Below, piece after piece: positions 16,388 to 25,842 of a DNA stretch of 64,000 nucleotides. Every line of letters begins with the position of its first letter. Positions within the stretch are counted from its first letter, which is position 1. The stretch lies in assembly GCA_036508875.1 (NCBI GenBank), contig DATCGP010000012.1:15803-79802 (forward strand), in the 5' to 3' direction. The notes beneath the pieces are model-generated. The model saw only the letters and a program-made list of their open reading frames with translations, had not been told where the DNA came from and ran no database searches. Source of the DNA: PALSA-660 sp036508875 (GTDB lineage Bacteria; Actinomycetota; Coriobacteriia; Anaerosomatales; PALSA-660). Made by a program: the position numbers and the translations under genes.

Positions 16388-17793
16388 CGATGCCGGCTGC
16401 CTACCTCGCCGAGATCGTGGGCGGTGAGGTCGTGGCGGGCCCACCCGAGGCAGTCCTTCGTGGAGCGGAGATCGATTCGCGCCAGCTCGTCCCCGGGATG
16501 GCGTTCTTCGCGCTGCCGGGCGAACGTACCGATGGGCACGCACACGTCGAGGCGGCGGCTCGTGCGGGCGCGCGTGTGGTCGTCGTCTCCAGGTTCGACG
16601 AGTCCATCGCGCCGCAATTGGGCAAGCCCGGCACGCCGCAGATCGCCGTCGTCCTGGTGCCGGATGTCGCCGAGGCGCTCCGAGCGCTTGCGGTCCATCA
16701 CCGGGGAACCCTGCGCTGCACCGTCGTGGGGATCACCGGGTCCACAGGGAAGACGAGCACGAAGGACTTCCTGGTCGCCGCACTGGGTGAGGGCTGTTCA
16801 TGTGTGGCGACGGTCGGGAATCGCAACAACGAGCTCGGAGTGCCGCTCACGGTGTTCCGCGCCGGCCCCAGGACAGACGTGTTGATCGTCGAGATGGGGA
16901 TGCGCGGCGAAGGCCAGATCGCGCGCCTGTGCGAGATCGCGCGTCCCTCGGTCGGGATCGTGACGAACATCGGCCAGACACACATGGAACTTCTTGGCTC
17001 GGAGGACGCGATCGCGCGCGCGAAGGGCGAGCTGGTGGAGTGCGTTCCGGCTGACGGCCGGGTCTTCCTGAACGGGGACGACGTCTGGTCGCGCTCGTTG
17101 GCGGAGCGCGCTTCAGCACCGATCACGTGGTACGGGATGGGGGAGGCCGCGGACGTGCGCGCCAGCGACGTTTCGGTGGATGATCTGGGGAGGCCGTCCT
17201 TCACGCTCTCCGCGGGCGGGGAGGACTGCCGGGTCACCTTGCCGGTCCCCGGGCGGCATCATGCGTACACCTCGGCGGCAGCCGCGGCAACCGCGCTGTA
17301 CCTGGGCGTCTCCTTGGAGCAGATCGCGTCGCGGCTGGCGGATGTGCGGGTCAGTGGCATGCGCATGCAGGTGTTCGTCGCGGCGAACGGCGTCACCATC
17401 ATCAACGACGCCTACAATGCGAGCCCGACTTCGATGCGCGCCGCGGTCGCCACTCTAGCGGACATGACCTCGCACGGCGCGCGCATCGCGGTGCTCGGTG
17501 ACATGGCCGAGCTGGGGTCGCTCACGGAGCTCGCGCACTTCCGTCTCGGCGAAGAGATCGCCAGGTCAGGGATCGAGACGCTCGTGACCGCGGGACCAAG
17601 GGCCTCGCGCATCGCCGAAGGCGCTCTCGCAGCCGGCATGCCTGATCGTTCGGTCCGGCCGTGCGCCAACGTCGATGAGGCCTCGGAAGTCCTCGACGAC
17701 CTGCTTCGCGCGGGGGATATCGTCCTGGTGAAAGCGTCCCGCTCGATGGGTCTCGAGCGGATCGTCGAGAGGATACTGGCGACAGATGCCTAG
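16381..17793 (+). CDS. murF: UDP-MurNAc-tripeptide-D-Ala-D-Ala ligase
   Basis: Ligase of 470 residues that adds the D-Ala-D-Ala dipeptide, completing the stem pentapeptide precursor in the cytosol. The central ATP site reads GITGSTGKTSTKD, with VGNRNNELGVPL and NDAYNASPTSM typical of MurF. The ATG overlaps the murE stop by 7 bp, giving tight coupling. The ddl ligase that makes the dipeptide is not in this window. Confidence 0.95.
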   Translation: MVTMPAAYLAEIVGGEVVAGPPEAVLRGAEIDSRQLVPGMAFFALPGERTDGHAHVEAAARAGARVVVVSRFDESIAPQLGKPGTPQIAVVLVPDVAEALRALAVHHRGTLRCTVVGITGSTGKTSTKDFLVAALGEGCSCVATVGNRNNELGVPLTVFRAGPRTDVLIVEMGMRGEGQIARLCEIARPSVGIVTNIGQTHMELLGSEDAIARAKGELVECVPADGRVFLNGDDVWSRSLAERASAPITWYGMGEAADVRASDVSVDDLGRPSFTLSAGGEDCRVTLPVPGRHHAYTSAAAAATALYLGVSLEQIASRLADVRVSGMRMQVFVAANGVTIINDAYNASPTSMRAAVATLADMTSHGARIAVLGDMAELGSLTELAHFRLGEEIARSGIETLVTAGPRASRIAEGALAAGMPDRSVRPCANVDEASEVLDDLLRAGDIVLVKASRSMGLERIVERILATDA

Positions 17794-18850
17794 CATCAGC
17801 TTCCTCCAGTTCGATCGCTATCCGACGTACCAGGTGTTCATGGTCATCGTGATGGCGGTCGCCGCCGCGGTGCTGCTGTTGCCGTTGTGGATCCGCCTCG
17901 TGCGGTATCGGAACATCGGCCAGCAGGTCCGGGCAGACGGCCCGCAGGGGCACCTCGTCAAACAGGGCACGCCGACGATGGGCGGGGTCCTTATCATGCT
18001 CGTCGTCACCGCGGTGTTCCTCGCGATCGGGCACGCTGACCCGCCCAGCCTTCTCGCCCTCGGGGCGATGCTCGCCTGCGGCGTGCTCGGCTTCGTGGAC
18101 GACTACGCGAAGGTCATAAAGGAGAGGTCGCTCGGCCTGACAGCCCTGACCAAGATCGTCTGGCAGGTGGCGATCTCTCTGACGATCGGCCTGGTGGCGG
18201 TCAACTGGGTGGGCGTGAGCGCGAAGGTCGACCTGCCTTTGCTCGGGCTCGGCATGGATCTTGGCATCTTGAGCAGCACGTTCGCCGTCGCCGGTCACAT
18301 GATCGTGGTCCCGTGGCTCTACCTGCTGCTCGTTTGCTTCATGGTCGTCGGGTTCAGCAACACCGTGAATCTGACCGACGGCCTCGACGGTCTTGCTGCT
18401 GGCACCGTCACGATCGTCATGTTCGCGTTCGCAGCCATCGCGTTCCGCCAGAACCACCTGCCCGTTGCGCTCGTGGCTGCGGCGGTCGCTGGTGCGTGCA
18501 TCGGCTTCCTCTGGTACAACAGCTATCCCGCCGACATCTTCATGGGGGACACCGGCTCGCTCGGATTGGGGGCGGTCATCGCCACGCTGGCGATCGTCAC
18601 CAAGACGGAACTGCTCTCCGTGCTGATCGGCGGCATCTACGTGATAGAGGGACTGTCGGTCATCCTGCAGGTCGCCTCGTTCAAGCTCACGGGGAAGCGC
18701 ATCTTCCGCATGGCGCCGATACACCACCATTTCGAGATGAAGGGCTGGAGCGAGACCAAGATCATGGTGCGCTTCTGGATCGTCACTGGCGTCTTCGCCG
18801 GCGCCGGATTCGCCCTCTACTTCCTCTCCCAGCTCCAGGTCGGTTCCTGA
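17786..18850 (+). CDS. mraY: Phospho-MurNAc-pentapeptide transferase
   Basis: Integral membrane enzyme that attaches phospho-MurNAc-pentapeptide to undecaprenyl phosphate, forming lipid I. The 354-residue product has about ten membrane segments and the catalytic blocks GFVDDYAKV, NLTDGLDGLA, MGDTGSLGLG and HHHFE. Its start lies 8 bp inside murF. Its two Asp-rich motifs are intact. Confidence 0.95.
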   Translation: MPSISFLQFDRYPTYQVFMVIVMAVAAAVLLLPLWIRLVRYRNIGQQVRADGPQGHLVKQGTPTMGGVLIMLVVTAVFLAIGHADPPSLLALGAMLACGVLGFVDDYAKVIKERSLGLTALTKIVWQVAISLTIGLVAVNWVGVSAKVDLPLLGLGMDLGILSSTFAVAGHMIVVPWLYLLLVCFMVVGFSNTVNLTDGLDGLAAGTVTIVMFAFAAIAFRQNHLPVALVAAAVAGACIGFLWYNSYPADIFMGDTGSLGLGAVIATLAIVTKTELLSVLIGGIYVIEGLSVILQVASFKLTGKRIFRMAPIHHHFEMKGWSETKIMVRFWIVTGVFAGAGFALYFLSQLQVGS

Positions 18851-18851
18851 C

Positions 18852-20231
18852 GTGCCGAACCTGAGCGGACGTGTCGCGATACTCGGCCTCGGCCGTTCCG
18901 GCGAGGCCGTCGTCGACTGGGCGCTCGGTAGGCCCGGCTGTGTGCCCGGTGACGTCGAGGTGTACGTGGAGCATGACACTCCAGCGCTGCGATCGACCGC
19001 TGAAGGCATGCGCGCGCGCGGCGTGGGCGTGTCGCTCGGTGCGTCCGATCTCGGCGGGCAGGCACCCGACCTGATCGTCGCGTCTCCAGGCATCGCTCCA
19101 CACAGGCCCCTGATGGTCGCAGCGCGAGAGAGCGGCTCACCCGTGATCTCCGAGCTGGAGCTCGCATACCTCGTCGGTCGCGCCCCGTTCATCGCCGTCA
19201 CCGGCACGAACGGCAAGACCACGACGACCGCGTTGATCGCCCATCTGCTGGTCACGGCCGGCATTGACGCGCGGCCCGCCGGCAACATAGGCCAGCCGGC
19301 GTTGGGTGTCGCGCGCGACGTCCCCGTCGACGGAGTCGTGGTGGGGGAGTGTTCTTCGTTCCAGCTCGCGCTCACCGCGGAGTTCCATCCGCGGGTCGCC
19401 GTGCTCCTCAACATCACTCCGGATCACATCGATTGGCACGGTTCGTTCGAGAGGTACGCGGCGGACAAGCTTCGCATCTTCGCGAACCAGGGTCCCGGCG
19501 ATACAGCGGTGGTGGACGTCGACGACCCTGAGTCCGCTTCGGTTGCCTCGACACTGGCCCTGGGCAAGGCGCTGTTGCTGCGCGTGAGCGTCTGCGACGG
19601 CGGCGAGGCTCGTGTGGAGGATGGTGAGCTGGTCGTCGACACCGGAAGCGGCCCTCAGCGCCTGGTGCGCCCGGACGAGCTGCAGATCCGCGGCGCGCAC
19701 AACGTGTCGAACGCGCTGTCGGCGGCGGCCGCAGCCCTTGCTTTCGGGGCACACATCGACGCGGTCCGCGAGGGGCTGCGCACCTTCGCACCGATCGAGC
19801 ACCGTCTCGAGCCGGTGGCCACGGTCGGCGGTGTGCTGTTCGTGAACGACTCCAAGGCGACGAACCCCGACGCGGTGCTGAAGGCGCTCACCGCCTTCGA
19901 CGAGCGCCCCCTGATCGTGATGCTCGGAGGGCGCAACAAGGGCAACGACTTCGATGGGCTCGCTCGTGCGTGCAAGAGGCAGGCGAGACTGTGCGTGTTG
20001 TACGGAGAGGCGCGCGGCGAGCTCGTGGCCTCGTTCGAACGCGTCGGGGCCGCCTTCCGGATCGCGGACGGGATGCTGGATGCGCTCGCTGAGGCGGCAG
20101 GCCTCGCGCGCGAGGGTGACGTCGTCCTCTTGTCTCCCGCGTGCGCCAGCTTCGACGAGTTCGCGGACTTCCAGGATCGAGGCCGCAGGTTCGCGGCCGC
20201 GGTCGGCGCTATCGCAGGCGGGCCGCGATGA
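18852..20231 (+). CDS. murD: UDP-MurNAc-L-alanine:D-glutamate ligase
   Basis: Mur ligase of 459 residues that adds D-glutamate to UDP-MurNAc-L-Ala. N-terminal Rossmann motif (VAILGLGRSGEA), ATP-binding VTGTNGKTTTTAL, NITPDHIDWH and the C-terminal NDSKATNPDA block are all present. GTG 18852 begins 1 bp after the mraY stop; the stop overlaps ftsW as ATGA. Confidence 0.95.
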   Translation: MPNLSGRVAILGLGRSGEAVVDWALGRPGCVPGDVEVYVEHDTPALRSTAEGMRARGVGVSLGASDLGGQAPDLIVASPGIAPHRPLMVAARESGSPVISELELAYLVGRAPFIAVTGTNGKTTTTALIAHLLVTAGIDARPAGNIGQPALGVARDVPVDGVVVGECSSFQLALTAEFHPRVAVLLNITPDHIDWHGSFERYAADKLRIFANQGPGDTAVVDVDDPESASVASTLALGKALLLRVSVCDGGEARVEDGELVVDTGSGPQRLVRPDELQIRGAHNVSNALSAAAAALAFGAHIDAVREGLRTFAPIEHRLEPVATVGGVLFVNDSKATNPDAVLKALTAFDERPLIVMLGGRNKGNDFDGLARACKRQARLCVLYGEARGELVASFERVGAAFRIADGMLDALAEAAGLAREGDVVLLSPACASFDEFADFQDRGRRFAAAVGAIAGGPR

Positions 20232-21367
20232 CGACCAGCGATGCGCAGCCGCAGTCAGGGGCGAAGTATCTGCTCCTCGGCACGACTGTCTTCCTGGCGC
20301 TGGGCGGGCTGCTGATGATCTTCTCGGCATCGGCTGTCACGGACTTCATCAGCAGCGGGAACAGCTACGACCACGTGATGCATCAAGCCGTGTTCCTCGT
20401 CATCGGGATCATCGGACTGGCCTTCTGCTCACGCTTGTCCCAGGGGCTCATCCGAAGGACAGGATGGTGGATCCTGCTGGTCTCGGATGCCGCGCTCGTG
20501 TATGTCCTGGTCTCGGGTGTCGGGAAGTGGGGGGCGGTCCGCTGGATCGACCTCGGCTTCACGACCCTGCAGCCGTCGGAGTTCGCGAAGCTCGGATGCG
20601 TGCTGGTCTGTGCCGGGATCATGGCGGACCGGGCGAAGCACCCCGGCAGTCCGTGGAAGGACGACCTCCTCAAGGTGCTGCTGGCGGCGGGGATCCCGTT
20701 CGGGCTTGTCATGTTGCAGCCGGACATGGGAACGGCGATGTCGATCGTCGCGGCGGTGTTCGTGGTGCTGGTCCTCGGCGGGTTGCCAGGATGGATGATC
20801 GCCGCCTCGGGCGCGGTGGCGGGCGTGAGCATACCCGCACTCATCTTCGCGAAGGGGTACCGCGCGGCACGCTTCCTGAGCTTCCTCGACCCGACCTCCG
20901 ATCCGCAGGGGGCCGGGTATCAGATACTGCAGGCCCGCATCGCGTTCGGGTCCGGGGGCCTGTTCGGACTGGGCTTGGGGATGTCGCGCCAGAAGATCGG
21001 CTACCTGCCCGCCGCGCACACCGACTTCATCTTCGCCATCATCGGCGAGGAACTCGGGCTTCTCGGCAGCGCAGCCGTTGTGATCGCGTTCGGGCTCTTC
21101 TGCTACGCCGGCATCAAGCTCGCGTTGTCCGTGAAGGATCCCTATGCGCGTCTGGTGTCGGGGGGCCTGACCGCGATGATCGTGACACAGGCGATCATCA
21201 ACATGTCGTCGGTTACAGGCCTAATGCCGGTCATCGGTGTGCCACTGCCACTGGTCAGCTATGGTGGTTCTTCACTCGTGTTCACGCTCGGCTGCATCGG
21301 ACTCATCCTCGCCACAACCTCCGGACGGACACGGGCGCGCGCGTCGTCCAGCGGTCGCGCGCAGTGA
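20228..21367 (+). CDS. ftsW: SEDS-family septal glycosyltransferase FtsW
   Basis: Polytopic peptidoglycan polymerase of 379 residues with about ten membrane segments. It works with its cognate class B PBP, here ftsI. Family blocks seen are RWIDLGFTTLQPSEFAKL and NMSSVTGLMPVIGVPLPLVSYGGSS, the latter diagnostic of FtsW. The start was set at ATG 20228, whose ATGA overlaps the murD stop; a longer frame back to 20141 lies wholly inside murD and is not needed. FtsW rather than RodA is supported by its place between murD and murG. Confidence 0.95.
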   Translation: MTTSDAQPQSGAKYLLLGTTVFLALGGLLMIFSASAVTDFISSGNSYDHVMHQAVFLVIGIIGLAFCSRLSQGLIRRTGWWILLVSDAALVYVLVSGVGKWGAVRWIDLGFTTLQPSEFAKLGCVLVCAGIMADRAKHPGSPWKDDLLKVLLAAGIPFGLVMLQPDMGTAMSIVAAVFVVLVLGGLPGWMIAASGAVAGVSIPALIFAKGYRAARFLSFLDPTSDPQGAGYQILQARIAFGSGGLFGLGLGMSRQKIGYLPAAHTDFIFAIIGEELGLLGSAAVVIAFGLFCYAGIKLALSVKDPYARLVSGGLTAMIVTQAIINMSSVTGLMPVIGVPLPLVSYGGSSLVFTLGCIGLILATTSGRTRARASSSGRAQ

Positions 21368-21389
21368 AACGGATCCGAGAGGAAGACCC

Positions 21390-22529
21390 ATGCGCGTACT
21401 GGTGAGCGGGGGAGGCACGGCCGGGCACATCTACCCGGCGCTGTCCGTCGCCCGCGTTCTCGCCGGTGACGAGCACGAGGACGTGGTGTTCGTCGGTGCG
21501 CCGCACAGCCTCGAGGAGCGCCTCGCGACCGAGGCCGGTTTCGAGTTCATCCCCGTCCGCGTGAGCGGCTGGGACCGTGCGAGACCCGTCTCGTTGCTGA
21601 CGGGTGGGTTCACGACTCTGGCGTCAGTGTCCCGCTGCGTGCGTCTCCTGCGCCGCGAGCGGGCGGACGTGGTCATCGGGTTCGGCGGTTACGTGTCGCT
21701 GCCGCTCGGTCTCGCCGCGGCGCTGACGCGCATCCCACTCGTGCTGCACGAGCAGAACGCAGTGCCGGGGGTCGCGAACCGCATGTTGGCTCGCTGGGCG
21801 CGATCCGTCTGTTTGACCTACGACTCATCGGCGGCGACGCTGAGGACGTCGGGGAGCACGATCGTCACGGGCAACCCTGTGCGTGAGGCTGTCCTCGAGG
21901 CTGACGGCGCGAGGGGACGTGATGCTTTCGGCATCGCACCCGGCGATCTCGTGCTCCTGGTGTTCGGCGGCAGCCGCGGCGCGCGACATCTCAACGAGGC
22001 TTTGGTAAACCTCTACCCGAGGCTTAGGGAACTTGGACATCTGCAGGTGGTGCAGATAGCGGGTCCCAAAGAAGCCGCAACGGTGCGCGCGGGATTGGCT
22101 CGGATCTCGGGCGACGCGCCTGTCTGGTGGAAGATAGAGGAGTACGTCGACGGCATGGGCGACCTGCTGGCCGCGGCGGATCTCGTGGTCTGCCGCTCGG
22201 GAGCGACGACGCTGGCCGAGCTTTCCGCAATCGGGCGGGCGTCGGTGTTGGTGCCTTACCCGTACGCGACCGACGATCACCAGACGCGCAACGCGGAGCC
22301 GTTCATCGAGGTCGACGCGGCGGAGGTGGTCGCGGACTCAGGCCTGGACGGGTCCGAGTTCGGCCGGATCGTGATCTCGTTGCTGGAGGACCCGCAGCGG
22401 CGCGCTATCATGGCCGCCGTTGCCCGGACGCTCGGACGCCGGGACGCCGCACGGGCGGTGGCGGAAGTCGCACTCGCAGCAGTCGGCGGCGCACTTGCAT
22501 CGCACGACGACAAGAGAGGCGGACAGTGA
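21390..22529 (+). CDS. murG: UDP-GlcNAc:lipid I N-acetylglucosaminyltransferase
   Basis: Membrane-associated GT28 enzyme of 379 residues making lipid II. The N-terminal GGGTAGHIYPALSVA loop, the HEQNAVPGVANR block and the C-terminal CRSGATTLAELSAIG nucleotide-binding region are complete. ATG 21390 is preceded by GAGAGGA 7 nt upstream; the frame is open further 5' inside ftsW but without conserved sequence. Its stop overlaps the murC GTG. Confidence 0.95.
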   Translation: MRVLVSGGGTAGHIYPALSVARVLAGDEHEDVVFVGAPHSLEERLATEAGFEFIPVRVSGWDRARPVSLLTGGFTTLASVSRCVRLLRRERADVVIGFGGYVSLPLGLAAALTRIPLVLHEQNAVPGVANRMLARWARSVCLTYDSSAATLRTSGSTIVTGNPVREAVLEADGARGRDAFGIAPGDLVLLVFGGSRGARHLNEALVNLYPRLRELGHLQVVQIAGPKEAATVRAGLARISGDAPVWWKIEEYVDGMGDLLAAADLVVCRSGATTLAELSAIGRASVLVPYPYATDDHQTRNAEPFIEVDAAEVVADSGLDGSEFGRIVISLLEDPQRRAIMAAVARTLGRRDAARAVAEVALAAVGGALASHDDKRGGQ

Positions 22530-23920
22530 GCTCCGCGTACGCACATTTCATCGGGATCGGTGGAGCCGGCATGAGCGGGCTCGCCCGTGTCCTGCACGAG
22601 CGCGGTCAGGTCGTGACCGGATCGGACATGCGGCACTCGCGCTACGCGGCCGCGCTGGCCGACATGGGCGTGCCCGTGGCGATCGGCCACGACGCCGCGA
22701 ACCTCGGTGACCCGGAGATCGTCGTCGTCTCTTCCGCCATACCCGAGAGCAATCCCGAGTTGGCAGAGGCGCGCATGAGAGGGCTGACCGTCTGGCCGAG
22801 GGCCCGCATGCTGGCCGCGCTCGCCGGCGACCAGCTGACCGTCGCGGTCGCCGGCACCCATGGGAAGACGTCGACGAGCGCGATGGCTGCGGCGGCCTTC
22901 ATCGCTGCGGGCGAGGACCCGACGTTCCTGATCGGGGGCGAGCTGACGGGGTTGGGCGGCAACGCGCGGTGCGGATCCGGCCGCTACTACGTGGTCGAGG
23001 CGGACGAGTCGGACGGCTCATTCCTGCTACTGGACCCGTATTGCGCGATCGTGACGAACGTGGAAGCCGATCATCTCGACCACTACGGCTCGTTCGAGGA
23101 GATCGTCGAGACGTTCACGCGGTTCCTCGCGCGCGTGCACCCCAACGGCGTGGCGGTGCTCTGTGCGGACGACCCGGTGCTTCGGCGCCTTGCCGCCGTT
23201 CTCGAACGGCGCGTCGTGACCTACGGTCGCGCGGCCGATGCCGACGTTAGGCTCGTCTCGTTCGATCCCACGGAGTCGGGCAGCGCGTTCATGGTGGGGC
23301 TGCCCGATGGGCGTGAGATCGCGTGCGCGGTCTGCACGCCGGGCGAGCACATGGCCCTGAACGCGACCGCGGTGCTCGCGGCCGCTTGGGCGCTCGGAGT
23401 CGACCTTGAGGCTGCGGCCCACGGGATCGCCGCGTTCGCGGGCGTGAAGCGCAGGTTCGAGGAGATCGGGCGCGTGGCAGGCGTGCGCGTGGTCGACGAC
23501 TACGCGCACCACCCGACAGAGGTGAAAGCCACGCTCGAGGCAGCGCGCGCCGCTACCGAGGGCAGCGTCTGGGTCGTGTTCCAGCCCCACCGCTTCACAC
23601 GGACGGCGGCCCTCTCCCGCGAGTTCGGAGAGGCGTTCGGAGCGGCCGACCGTGTGGTCCTTCTCGATGTCTACAGCGCCGGAGAGGCGCCCGTGCCCGG
23701 CGTCTCGGGCAAGACCGTCGTCGACGCGCTCTTGCGCTCGCACCCGCGCACCCGGCTCGCCTACTTCCCGCATCGCTCGGCGACAGCCTCATACGTCGCC
23801 GGGCGCGCCCGTCCTGGTGACCTCGTGCTGACGATGGGCGCGGGCGACGTGACAGCCCTGGCTCCGGAGATCGTGCGCGCATTGAGCGAGCGCGTGGCGT
23901 CGGGAGGTGGCGCGGCATGA
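22526..23920 (+). CDS. murC: UDP-N-acetylmuramate:L-alanine ligase
   Basis: First Mur ligase, 464 residues, adding L-alanine to UDP-MurNAc. FIGIGGAGMSGLA at the N-terminus, ATP-binding VAGTHGKTSTSAM, VEADESDGSFL and DDYAHHPTEV are all in place. GTG 22526 overlaps the murG stop by 4 bp. The longer frame upstream within murG is spurious. Confidence 0.95.
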   Translation: MSSAYAHFIGIGGAGMSGLARVLHERGQVVTGSDMRHSRYAAALADMGVPVAIGHDAANLGDPEIVVVSSAIPESNPELAEARMRGLTVWPRARMLAALAGDQLTVAVAGTHGKTSTSAMAAAAFIAAGEDPTFLIGGELTGLGGNARCGSGRYYVVEADESDGSFLLLDPYCAIVTNVEADHLDHYGSFEEIVETFTRFLARVHPNGVAVLCADDPVLRRLAAVLERRVVTYGRAADADVRLVSFDPTESGSAFMVGLPDGREIACAVCTPGEHMALNATAVLAAAWALGVDLEAAAHGIAAFAGVKRRFEEIGRVAGVRVVDDYAHHPTEVKATLEAARAATEGSVWVVFQPHRFTRTAALSREFGEAFGAADRVVLLDVYSAGEAPVPGVSGKTVVDALLRSHPRTRLAYFPHRSATASYVAGRARPGDLVLTMGAGDVTALAPEIVRALSERVASGGGAA

Positions 23921-24834
23921 GCGTCGCGGATGCCAGGGCGCGCTTGACGGCACAGCTCGTGGGAGAAGTGCGCAAGGGCGAGCCCATGGCCCGGCACACC
24001 ACGTTTCGGATCGGCGGCCCGGCGGCGCTCTTCTGTGTCCTCGAGACCGTCCATGACCTCGCACTAGCTCTTCCGATCCTGGAGGAGGAAGGCGTCGAGT
24101 GGACGGTGGTCGGCAAGGGCAGCGACCTTCTCGTCTCGGACGAGGGGTACCCCGGCGCGGTCCTCATCCTCGGCCGCGAGTTCAAGCGGCACGCGGTCGA
24201 GGGCGGCCTTCTCCGGGCGGGAGCGGGATGCGTGCTCGCGCATCTCGTGCAGGAGGCTTTCAACCGTGGGCTGTTGGGCCTCGAATGGGCTGTCGGGATC
24301 CCCGGGACCGTGGGGGGCGCGCTCGTGATGAACGCGGGCACGAAGGAGGGCTGGATCGGTCAGGTCGTCGACACCGTCACCCTCTACGTCCCCGGTGAAG
24401 GCTTCGTGCTCGTCCACGGGCGGGACGTCGCGTGGGAGTACCGGCGCAGCGGCCTGGCGGGCCGCGGTATCATCCTCGAGGCATCGATGCGCGTGTCGGA
24501 GATCGACCCTTTGCGCATCCGCGCCCGCATGGAGAGAAGCCTCAAGGACCGCAAGGCGACGCAACCGATGGGCCAGCCCAGCGCCGGGAGCGTCTTCATG
24601 AACCCGCCGGACGACTCTGCGGGCCGACTGATCGAGAGCGTCGGCCTGAAGGGGACTCGCGAGGGCGGCGCACGCGTTTCCCCGGCGCACGCGAACTTCA
24701 TCGTCAACGAAGGCGGGGCGAGGGCGGCCGACGTGGTCCGGCTCATCCGCCTCATCCAGGACCGGGTGAAATCGGAGACCGGCACGGAGCTCAGACCGGA
24801 GATCAAGTTCCTTGGCCACTTCGAAGAAGCGTGA
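23917..24834 (+). CDS. murB: UDP-N-acetylenolpyruvoylglucosamine reductase
   Basis: FAD and NADPH-dependent reductase making UDP-MurNAc, 305 residues. It has the FAD-binding GKGSDLLVSDEGYPG and GIPGTVGGALVMNAG blocks, and PSAGSVFMNPP with the catalytic Ser that protonates the enol intermediate. The loop and length fit type II MurB as in Gram-positives. ATGA overlap with murC; its 3' end overlaps ftsQ by 23 bp. Confidence 0.95.
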   Translation: MSVADARARLTAQLVGEVRKGEPMARHTTFRIGGPAALFCVLETVHDLALALPILEEEGVEWTVVGKGSDLLVSDEGYPGAVLILGREFKRHAVEGGLLRAGAGCVLAHLVQEAFNRGLLGLEWAVGIPGTVGGALVMNAGTKEGWIGQVVDTVTLYVPGEGFVLVHGRDVAWEYRRSGLAGRGIILEASMRVSEIDPLRIRARMERSLKDRKATQPMGQPSAGSVFMNPPDDSAGRLIESVGLKGTREGGARVSPAHANFIVNEGGARAADVVRLIRLIQDRVKSETGTELRPEIKFLGHFEEA

Positions 24835-25726
24835 GACCGTCTTCATATCGACCGCCCAGCGCGATCGGGCGGCTGCACGCCGGACACACACGGACGCAGG
24901 CAAGCGGGCGCGCGCTGGTTCCTCGCCCAAGCCGAGAAGCGACGCGCGTGCGCTTGCCGAGGCACGGCGTGCCGAGCGCGACGGCCGCATAGCCGAAAGG
25001 CGTCGGATGACCCGGCTACGGGCGCTTGGCGTCTTCGCGATCGTCGCGATCGTCGTCACCGCGTGCGTCTGGGTGTACAACTCGGACCTGTTCAAGATCA
25101 CCAACGTCGAGGTCGTGGCGACCGAACACGTCTCCAGTGAAGACGTGCTCGCGCTGGCGGCGGTCCCGCCGGACGCGACGCTGCTCCGATTCCCGGCGGA
25201 CGAGGTCGCGGCCCGGGTCGCGGCCGACCCCTGGGTGGCCTCCGTCATCGTGTCGCGGGTGTTCCCCTCAGGGATGCGCATCCGAGTGACGGAGCGCGTA
25301 CCGGAGGCCATGGTCGATGCGGGCAACGCCTTCATGCTCATCGACGCGCAAGGCATGGTCATCGCCACCGCGACCGTCGGCGCCACCGCGACGGTGCCTG
25401 TCATCCAGGACGTGCCTGGCCTCGATCTGAAGCCGGGCAGGAAGACCGTTTCCGAGCCGCTCCTGAACGCACTCGCCGTCCTGAACGGGATCAGCCGCGA
25501 GCTGGCCGCCATGGTCGTGAGTGTCGATGCGGCCACCGTGGACGGCACGACGCTCACGACGGCGAGCCGGGTCGAGATCGTGATCGGGCAGGCCGATGAC
25601 GCGCAGAACCCACTTGCGACGAAGGACGCGCTCGCGCGCGGTATTCTCGCGGAGCAGAACGGCAAGGTGGTGGGCATAGACGTGCGGCTGGTCGATCGGC
25701 CGACGTCCCATGGCCTGCCCAAGTAG
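24812..25726 (+). CDS. ftsQ: Division protein FtsQ/DivIB
   Basis: Bitopic divisome protein of 304 residues. A long basic N-terminal cytoplasmic region (about 65 residues) precedes one membrane segment (LGVFAIVAIVVTACVWVY), followed by a POTRA domain (FKITNVEVVATEHVSSEDV) and the FtsQ domain with DPWVASVIVSRVFPSGMRI. The start is TTG 24812, inside murB; there is no ATG or GTG before the conserved part. FtsQ links FtsL-type partners and FtsW/FtsI. No ftsA follows, as usual in Actinomycetota. Confidence 0.9.
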   Translation: MATSKKRETVFISTAQRDRAAARRTHTDAGKRARAGSSPKPRSDARALAEARRAERDGRIAERRRMTRLRALGVFAIVAIVVTACVWVYNSDLFKITNVEVVATEHVSSEDVLALAAVPPDATLLRFPADEVAARVAADPWVASVIVSRVFPSGMRIRVTERVPEAMVDAGNAFMLIDAQGMVIATATVGATATVPVIQDVPGLDLKPGRKTVSEPLLNALAVLNGISRELAAMVVSVDAATVDGTTLTTASRVEIVIGQADDAQNPLATKDALARGILAEQNGKVVGIDVRLVDRPTSHGLPK

Positions 25727-25760
25727 CGCCTCGGGACCGAGCAAGGTACCAGGAGGTCTC

Positions 25761-25842
25761 ATGAACGGTTCGAGGACGACAACGAGACAGCCGGTGGTGC
25801 CAAGGGTGGCGACCCGCGCTCGCGGCGATCATCGCGCTCTCG
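25761..25842 (+). other. Probable true 5' end of the L,D-transpeptidase gene, in another frame
   Basis: ATG 25761 has a perfect AGGAGG site (25750-25756) with good spacing and begins MNGSRTTTRQPVVPRVATRAR. That frame ends at 25913 with no domain. The next frame, open from 25765, reads RPALAAIIALSVLAAPPIAA and runs into the YkuD protein but has no start codon before 25843. Dropping one base, for example one G of the GG at 25824-25825, would join the basic n-region to the hydrophobic core and give a textbook signal peptide. A sequencing indel or a real frameshift is inferred. Confidence 0.6.
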